A stretch of DNA of 53,623 nt from Streptomyces parvus (GTDB lineage Bacteria > Actinomycetota > Actinomycetes > Streptomycetales > Streptomycetaceae): contig NZ_BMRY01000019.1 in the NCBI RefSeq assembly GCF_014648875.1, positions 1 to 53,623 on the forward strand, written 5' to 3'. A model generated the notes under the pieces. The model was given only the letters and a program-made list of their open reading frames with translations, did no database searches and was not told the origin of the DNA. Below, in pieces: positions 48,861 through 53,623 of the stretch; position 1 is the stretch's first letter, and each line of letters starts with the position of its first letter. The translations under genes were made by a program, and so were the position numbers.

Positions 48861-49234
48861 GAGGGGACTCCCGAGGTGGTGGGGGGCCGCAGGCGGGGGT
48901 GGGGGGTGGCGCGGGGAGGGTCAGGAACCGTGGGGGTGCCTGCGGGGTGCGCACCACTCTCGCGAGGCCCGGCACGAGCGTCAATACTTGTGACTGAGAG
49001 CGCTCTCAAAAATTCCGAGTCTTCACAACTCGACGCCCCGAAGCGGTACTTGCCGGAACCGAGCGGGTGCGAACCGTGACCGGAGAGGGGCATTCCCGGC
49101 CAAGAGGTGAACGAGACCGCGTGCCGGACCGCGCAGACCCGACTTGGACTAACGCATCGGGGTTGTTGGACGGAGTCGGCCCCCTGGCTCGAAGTTCGTT
49201 GACGGTGTCCGGACACGACGACTACTCAGGGGCC
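48861..49234. other. 374-bp divergent promoter region between GH64 and GH101 genes
   Basis: No gene is visible here. It holds the perfect palindrome at 48995-49008, TGTCCGGACA (49206-49215), and TTGACG (49199-49204), a possible -35 for the GH101 gene without a clear -10. TTGGAC is repeated near 49144 and 49165. Confidence 0.5.
48995..49008. promoter_or_regulatory. Perfect CebR-like palindrome between GH64 and GH101 genes
   Basis: TGAGAGCGCTCTCA is a perfect 14-bp palindrome that matches the CebR consensus TGGGAGCGCTCCCA at 12 of 14 positions. It is 135 bases from the GH64 start and 227 from the GH101 start. A LacI-family regulator should bind; which one is not determined. Confidence 0.65.
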
Positions 49235-52200
49235 ATGTCGCCAAGATTCCCTCGCCCCGGCCTGGTCGCCGCGGCCTCCGCAGCCGTCCTGGCGCTCGTG
49301 GGGGCCGCCCTCCCCGCCGCAGCCGCCGCCCCCTCGCCCCCCACCACGCCGGCCGGAGAGGCCAAGGCCGACGGGTCCGCCGTCATCCGGTCCGACCGGC
49401 TCGCCGTCGCCGTCGCCGACGACTTCCCGCGCGTCCTGTCGTACACCGACCGGGCGAGCGGCGAGCAGCTGCTCGGCTCCACCCGGCCGGTCACCGCCGT
49501 CACCCTCAACGGGACCGCCCACCCGGTGAAGCTCAAGGGCGCGCCGAAGGTCACGGGCTCCGCCGCCCGTTACACCCTCCTCTTCGACTCCCTGCCGGGC
49601 GTGGAGATCGACGCCTCGCTCACCGTGTCCGGGCGGGCCACCACGTTCAAGGTGACCGCCGTCCGCGACACGTCCGCCTTCCGGGTCGGGACCATCGACA
49701 TCCCGGGGCACGACCTGGTCTCCGTCGGGTCCGCCGAGTCCGGCGCCGCCACCGCGTTCACGAAGCTCGACCCGGACTCCACCCGCACCGCCGACGTCTT
49801 CGCGAAGGTCACCGGGGAGACGAAGCCCGACTCCGCGCCCGTCGGGGCCAGTTACGCGATCCTCAACACCGGGTCTCTCGCCGCGGCGATCGAGTCCAAC
49901 TCCTCGTACGACAAGCCCTCCGGCGCCATCGGCGGCGACGACGCCCGCTTCTGGCACCAGGCGCGCACCGAGGACGACGGCGGCGTCCGGGTCGGCGTCT
50001 GGTCCGGCCAGTGGACCTACCGGGGCGAGGGCGCGCCCAAGCCCGAGAGCGGTGAGAACCTGCCCTGGGCCAAGGTCGTCGTCACCCCGGACGCCAACGG
50101 GGACAAGGCCGTCGACTGGCAGGACGGGGCCATCGCCTTCCGCTCCATCGGCGTCACCGCGCCCGGCAGCGAGGACACCGCGAAGCGGGTCGTCACCCAC
50201 ATCCCGTTCAACTTCGCCAGCCAGGCCACCCATCCCTTCCTGCGCACCCTGGACGACGTCAAGCGGATCTCGAAGGCCACCGACGGCCTCGGTCAGCTCG
50301 CCGTCCTCAAGGGGTACGGCTCCGAGGGCCACGACTCCGCCCACCCGGACTACGGCGGCAACTACAACAAGCGGGCCGGGGGCTTGAAGGACCTCAACAC
50401 GCTGCTGAAGGAAGGCGGGAAGTGGGGTGCCGACTTCGGCGTCCACGTCAACGCCACCGAGTCCTACCCCGAGGCCAAGGCCTTCTCCGAGCAGCTCGTC
50501 GACAAGACCAAGCCCGGCTGGAACTGGCTCAACCAGAGCTACTACATCGACCAGCGCCGCGACATCAACAGCGGCGACCTGGCCGAGCGCTTCCAGCAGC
50601 TGCGCGACGAGACCGACAAGAACCTCGACTTCCTCTACATCGACGTCTACTACAGCCACGGCTGGATCGCCGACAAGACCATCCAGGCCGTGCAGAAGCA
50701 GGGCTGGACCGTCGGCACCGAGTGGGCCGACAAGTTCGAGCGCGCCTCGCTCTGGTCGCACTGGGCCAACGACCTCAACTACGGCGGGGCCACCAACAAG
50801 GGCCTCAACTCGCAGATCATCCGGTTCATCCGCAACGGCGAGAAGGACATCTGGAACAACCACCCGGTCCTCGGCCAGAGTGCCCTGGAGGACTTCGAGG
50901 GCTGGACCGGCGAGACCGACTGGAACGCCTTCACCGCCAACATCTGGCAGAAGAACCTCCCCGCCAAGTACCTCCAGCAGCAGAGGATCACCCGCTGGGA
51001 CGGCAACGACATCACCTTCACCGGCGGGGTGCGCGGCACGGTCGAGGACGGCAGGAGGACCTTCTACGACCAGGGCCGCAAGGTGCTCAGCGGCACCGAC
51101 TACCTGCTCCCGTGGGACAGCGGCAGGAAGCTCTACCACTACAGCGAGACCGGCGGGACCAGCACCTGGGAGGTGCCCGGAAAGGGCGCGTACACGCTCT
51201 ACGAGCTGACCGACAACGGCCGTGAGAAGGTCTCCACCGTCCGTCCCTCGGGCGGGAGGATCACGCTGACCGCCACCGCCGGACAGGCGTACGTCCTCTA
51301 CCCCGACCGGGCGCCGAAGGAGACCTCCGCCGACTGGGGCAAGGGGTCCGGGGTCACCGACCCGGGCTTCAACGACCGGGACCTGAAGGGCTGGACGAAG
51401 ACCGGCACGGCCGTCCGCGACACCGACGACCAGGGCCGCAACAGCGCCGAGCTCTCGGGGACCTCCACCACCGCGCTCTCCCAGACCGTCCGCGGACTCA
51501 AGCCCGGCAAGCGCTACACGGCCTCCGCCCTGATCGAGGTCGAGCCCGGCAAGAGCCGCCGCACCACCCTCAGCGCCGGCGGGACGTCGGTCGCCGTCGA
51601 GCGGTCCACGGCGAAGGACTACGTCGCCGCCTCCGACTGGCACGGCACCTCCTTCCAGCGCGCCAAGGTGAACTTCACCGCCCCCGCGAACGGCCGCACC
51701 ACCCTGCGCATCGAGGCGGCCGCGGGCTCCGCGGTGAAGGTCCGCGCGGATGACGTACGGATCGTCGAGAACGCCCCGGCGACCCGCACCGGCACCGTGG
51801 CGTACGAGGACTTCGAGGCCGTCGACCAGGGCTGGGGCCCCTTCCTCAAGGGCGACGCGGGCGGCTCGACCGACCCCCGCACCCACATCTCCCAGCTGAA
51901 CGCGCCGTACACCCGGTCAGGCTGGAACGGGAAGCTCATCGACGACGTGCTCGGGGGCAAGGAGTCCCTGAAGTCCCACGAGGAGAACACCGGGCTCGTC
52001 TACCGCACCGCCCCCTGGACCGTCCCGATGAAGGACGGCCACCGGTACAAGGTCGAGTTCGCCTACCAGTCCAGCCACGCCGGGGCCTACAGCTGGGTCG
52101 AGGGCTACGACCGGGTCGCGGACGGCAAGGGCGCCTCGACCGAGACGCGGGCCACCCCGATCGGGCAGCAGCGCACCACGGGACAGTTCAGCCGCACCCT

Positions 52201-53110
52201 CACCGCGGGCTGCGGCGACACCTGGACCGGGCTGCGCAAGCTGCCCGGAGCACCCGAGGGCGCGGACTTCGTGCTCGACGGCTTCACCGTCACCGACCTC
52301 GGCCCCGCCCCGGCGGGCGAGGAGGCCGTCTGCGGCACCCTCGGCGTGGCCGCCGACGCCGAGACCCTGGAGCCCGGCGTCCCGAACACCGTGAAGGCGA
52401 CCTTCGGCAACGACGAGGCGAGCGCCGCCACCGGTGTGAAGCTCGCGCTGACCGTGCCCGAGGGCTGGCAGGCCGAGCCGGCGGCCCCGGTCGCCTTCGA
52501 CTCGGTCGCCCCGGGCGCGAAGGTCACCGGCAGCTGGCGGGTCACCCCGCCGGTGGACGCCCCCTACGACACGTACGCGCTGGAGGCGAAGGCCACGTAC
52601 GCCGTCGAGGGAGCCGGTCGCACGCTCGGCGCGGGAACCACCGTCCGTACGCTCCCGCCGCCGCCCACGAAGGACGGCTGGGCCAGTGACCTGGACTGGA
52701 CCGCCTCGCAGAACGGCTGGGGACCCGTCGAGCGCGACCGGTCCAACGGGGAGGCCGGGGCCGGGGACGGCGGACCGCTGAAGATCGGCGGCATCGCCTA
52801 CGACAAGGGCCTGGGCACGCACGCCCCGGCGAAGATCCGCTACTACCTGGGCGGGAAGTGCACCTCCTTCACCGCCGAGGTGGGCGTGGACGACGTCCAG
52901 ACGACCCGGGGGAGCGTGCGCTTCTCGGTCACCGCCGACGGTACGGAGAAGGTGGCGTCGCCCGTACTGGGGGCGGCCGACCCCGCCTGGGAGCTCACCG
53001 CCGACGTCACCGGCGCGAAGTACGTCGAGCTGGTCGTCCAGGACGGCGGCGACGGTAACGGAAACGACCACGCCGACTGGGGCAACGCCCGCTTCCACTG
53101 CGGAGGTTGA
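49235..53110 (+). CDS. Secreted GH101 endo-alpha-N-acetylgalactosaminidase, multidomain
   Basis: A 1291-residue exported enzyme. The signal peptide ends near AAAAAPSPP. Residues ~45-270 form an N-terminal beta-sandwich, followed by the GH101 barrel. The nucleophile is Asp470 in FLYIDVYYS and the acid/base Glu496 in VGTEWADKFE; other hallmarks are GWNWLNQSYYID and HPVLGQSALEDFEGW. Further beta domains include a galactose-binding-like one (~700-860) and a NEW3/alpha-galactosidase-associated one (LEPGVPNTVKATFGNDEASA). A C-terminal NPCBM (GGIAYDKGLGTHAPAKIRYY) ends it. GH101 enzymes release Gal-beta1,3-GalNAc from mucin-type O-glycans. ATG 49235 follows AGGGG. Confidence 0.92.
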   Translation: MSPRFPRPGLVAAASAAVLALVGAALPAAAAAPSPPTTPAGEAKADGSAVIRSDRLAVAVADDFPRVLSYTDRASGEQLLGSTRPVTAVTLNGTAHPVKLKGAPKVTGSAARYTLLFDSLPGVEIDASLTVSGRATTFKVTAVRDTSAFRVGTIDIPGHDLVSVGSAESGAATAFTKLDPDSTRTADVFAKVTGETKPDSAPVGASYAILNTGSLAAAIESNSSYDKPSGAIGGDDARFWHQARTEDDGGVRVGVWSGQWTYRGEGAPKPESGENLPWAKVVVTPDANGDKAVDWQDGAIAFRSIGVTAPGSEDTAKRVVTHIPFNFASQATHPFLRTLDDVKRISKATDGLGQLAVLKGYGSEGHDSAHPDYGGNYNKRAGGLKDLNTLLKEGGKWGADFGVHVNATESYPEAKAFSEQLVDKTKPGWNWLNQSYYIDQRRDINSGDLAERFQQLRDETDKNLDFLYIDVYYSHGWIADKTIQAVQKQGWTVGTEWADKFERASLWSHWANDLNYGGATNKGLNSQIIRFIRNGEKDIWNNHPVLGQSALEDFEGWTGETDWNAFTANIWQKNLPAKYLQQQRITRWDGNDITFTGGVRGTVEDGRRTFYDQGRKVLSGTDYLLPWDSGRKLYHYSETGGTSTWEVPGKGAYTLYELTDNGREKVSTVRPSGGRITLTATAGQAYVLYPDRAPKETSADWGKGSGVTDPGFNDRDLKGWTKTGTAVRDTDDQGRNSAELSGTSTTALSQTVRGLKPGKRYTASALIEVEPGKSRRTTLSAGGTSVAVERSTAKDYVAASDWHGTSFQRAKVNFTAPANGRTTLRIEAAAGSAVKVRADDVRIVENAPATRTGTVAYEDFEAVDQGWGPFLKGDAGGSTDPRTHISQLNAPYTRSGWNGKLIDDVLGGKESLKSHEENTGLVYRTAPWTVPMKDGHRYKVEFAYQSSHAGAYSWVEGYDRVADGKGASTETRATPIGQQRTTGQFSRTLTAGCGDTWTGLRKLPGAPEGADFVLDGFTVTDLGPAPAGEEAVCGTLGVAADAETLEPGVPNTVKATFGNDEASAATGVKLALTVPEGWQAEPAAPVAFDSVAPGAKVTGSWRVTPPVDAPYDTYALEAKATYAVEGAGRTLGAGTTVRTLPPPPTKDGWASDLDWTASQNGWGPVERDRSNGEAGAGDGGPLKIGGIAYDKGLGTHAPAKIRYYLGGKCTSFTAEVGVDDVQTTRGSVRFSVTADGTEKVASPVLGAADPAWELTADVTGAKYVELVVQDGGDGNGNDHADWGNARFHCGG

Positions 53111-53169
53111 CCGCCTGCCGGACAGTTTCCCGGGGCGCGGCGGACGTCGGGGGACCGCGCTGCGCCATA

Positions 53170-53195
53170 CTGAGGGGGCCTTCGGGCCCCCTCAG
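53170..53195 (+). terminator. Terminator after the GH101 gene
   Basis: A perfect 11-bp stem, CTGAGGGGGCC (53170-53180) with GGCCCCCTCAG (53185-53195), closed by the very stable C(TTCG)G tetraloop. Confidence 0.9.
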
Positions 53196-53224
53196 GGGCG
53201 TGTGGCCCACCGCACACCCTTCAC

Positions 53225-53241
53225 TTGTGGAGTCTCCACAA
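53225..53241. promoter_or_regulatory. Perfect palindrome upstream of accB
   Basis: TTGTGGAGTCTCCACAA has perfect 8-bp arms around one central base, 132 bases before the accB start. A second inverted repeat with 12-bp arms, GTTTCGCTGGTGG (53253-53265) against CCACCACGAAAC (53299-53310), lies between. A carboxylase or fatty-acid regulator may bind; none is encoded here. Confidence 0.55.
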
Positions 53242-53373
53242 CCGGAGTCGGCGTTTCGCTGGTGGATCGCGTGCGCGGCGGCATGGTTCTGTTCACTCCC
53301 ACCACGAAACCGGGCAGGAGACTGTACGGAGTCGACGGCGCCATTTCTGGGTCGGGGTTCGTAGGGTCGATGC

Positions 53374-53623
53374 ATGACCGTTGTGGACGAAACCCAGGGC
53401 GAGCCGACCGACGCCCGAGGCCGGGTGGCCGAACTGCTGGCCCTGCGCGAGCAGGCGCGGCGCGGACCGAGCGAGCGGGCGACCGAGGCGCAGCATGCCA
53501 AGGGGAAGCTGACGGCCCGGGAGCGGATCGAGCTGCTGCTGGACGCGGGTTCGTTCAAGGAGGTCGAGCAGCTGCGCCGGCACCGGGCGACCGGGTTCGG
53601 TCTGGAGGCCAAGAAGCCTTACA
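53374..53623 (+). CDS. accB: Acetyl/acyl-CoA carboxylase beta (carboxyltransferase) subunit, 5' part
   Basis: The first 83 codons of a carboxyltransferase-beta gene cut off by the end of the window. AQHAKGKLTARERIELLLD and GSFKEVEQLRRHRATGFGLE are the family N-terminus, and the match to S. coelicolor AccB (SCO5535, partner of AccE), recalled from memory, is close. With an AccA-type biotin subunit and AccE it makes malonyl-CoA for fatty-acid and polyketide synthesis. Only the start is visible, so completeness cannot be judged. No strong ribosome site precedes ATG 53374. Confidence 0.88.
   Translation, partial: MTVVDETQGEPTDARGRVAELLALREQARRGPSERATEAQHAKGKLTARERIELLLDAGSFKEVEQLRRHRATGFGLEAKKPY

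Noticed and set aside
49226..51886. A long minus-strand frame opposite the GH101 gene
   Set aside because: No start context or motif; the plus strand has clear GH101 catalytic residues.

Overview
The window is chromosomal DNA from a Streptomyces (or very close relative). The base composition is very GC-rich with third codon positions strongly G/C. Many genes start with GTG, consecutive genes often overlap by ATGA/GTGA, and terminators are long GC hairpins. Several families are streptomycete hallmarks: a streptogrisin-type protease, the HATPase / XRE-DUF5753 / DUF397 trio, DmdR-type iron boxes and small secreted proteins. The order leuB - ilvE - cimA ... accB matches my memory of the S. coelicolor SCO5520-5535 core region, with accessory genes inserted between. 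All assignments come from reading the sequence and recalled family motifs; no database search was run.

Layout. 1-93 is a long imperfect palindrome. 138-4089 is proline catabolism: a PucR-type regulator divergent from proline dehydrogenase and P5C dehydrogenase. 4337-6137 holds a secreted serine protease and an AAC(2')-like acetyltransferase. 6228-12913 is branched-chain amino-acid metabolism (small conserved-looking ORF, leuB, ilvE, cimA), interrupted by an agmatine deiminase / TetR pair. cimA has a candidate leader peptide with Val-Met-Ile-Ile codons followed by a true U-tract terminator. 13073-24714 is a carbohydrate locus: a LacI regulator with a 26-bp perfect palindrome at its promoter, a five-gene Opp/Dpp-type ABC importer, a cytoplasmic GH1 beta-glucosidase and a secreted GH3 enzyme preceded by a CebR-like box.

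24773-40740 is a mosaic of short units: a TPM-like membrane protein, a YdcF protein, TetR / imine-reductase-like / AraC-GyrI genes, small secreted proteins, the HATPase-XRE-DUF397 trio around a GTACAAAA palindrome, a thioredoxin-reductase-like flavoprotein, a DHFR-like protein, a GlsB-like protein, catalase, NUDIX, GNAT, VOC and SMI1 proteins, and a PPOX flavoprotein. 40747-45241 is an iron-siderophore ABC importer (two permeases, ATPase, lipoprotein) with an 18/19 iron box before the lipoprotein and a weaker one before the permeases.

45322-53110 is mostly secreted enzymes: YceI, an M15-like protein, a lysozyme-like protein with a PG-binding segment, a Tat-exported GH64 beta-1,3-glucanase and a large GH101 endo-alpha-N-acetylgalactosaminidase, the last two divergent around a perfect TGAGAGCGCTCTCA palindrome. 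The window ends inside the acetyl/acyl-CoA carboxylase beta subunit (accB), whose promoter region carries a perfect 17-bp palindrome.

I see no rRNA, tRNA, CRISPR array, transposase or phage module. The most distinctive signals are regulatory: a series of palindromes, each next to a plausible cognate regulator, plus the cimA leader.
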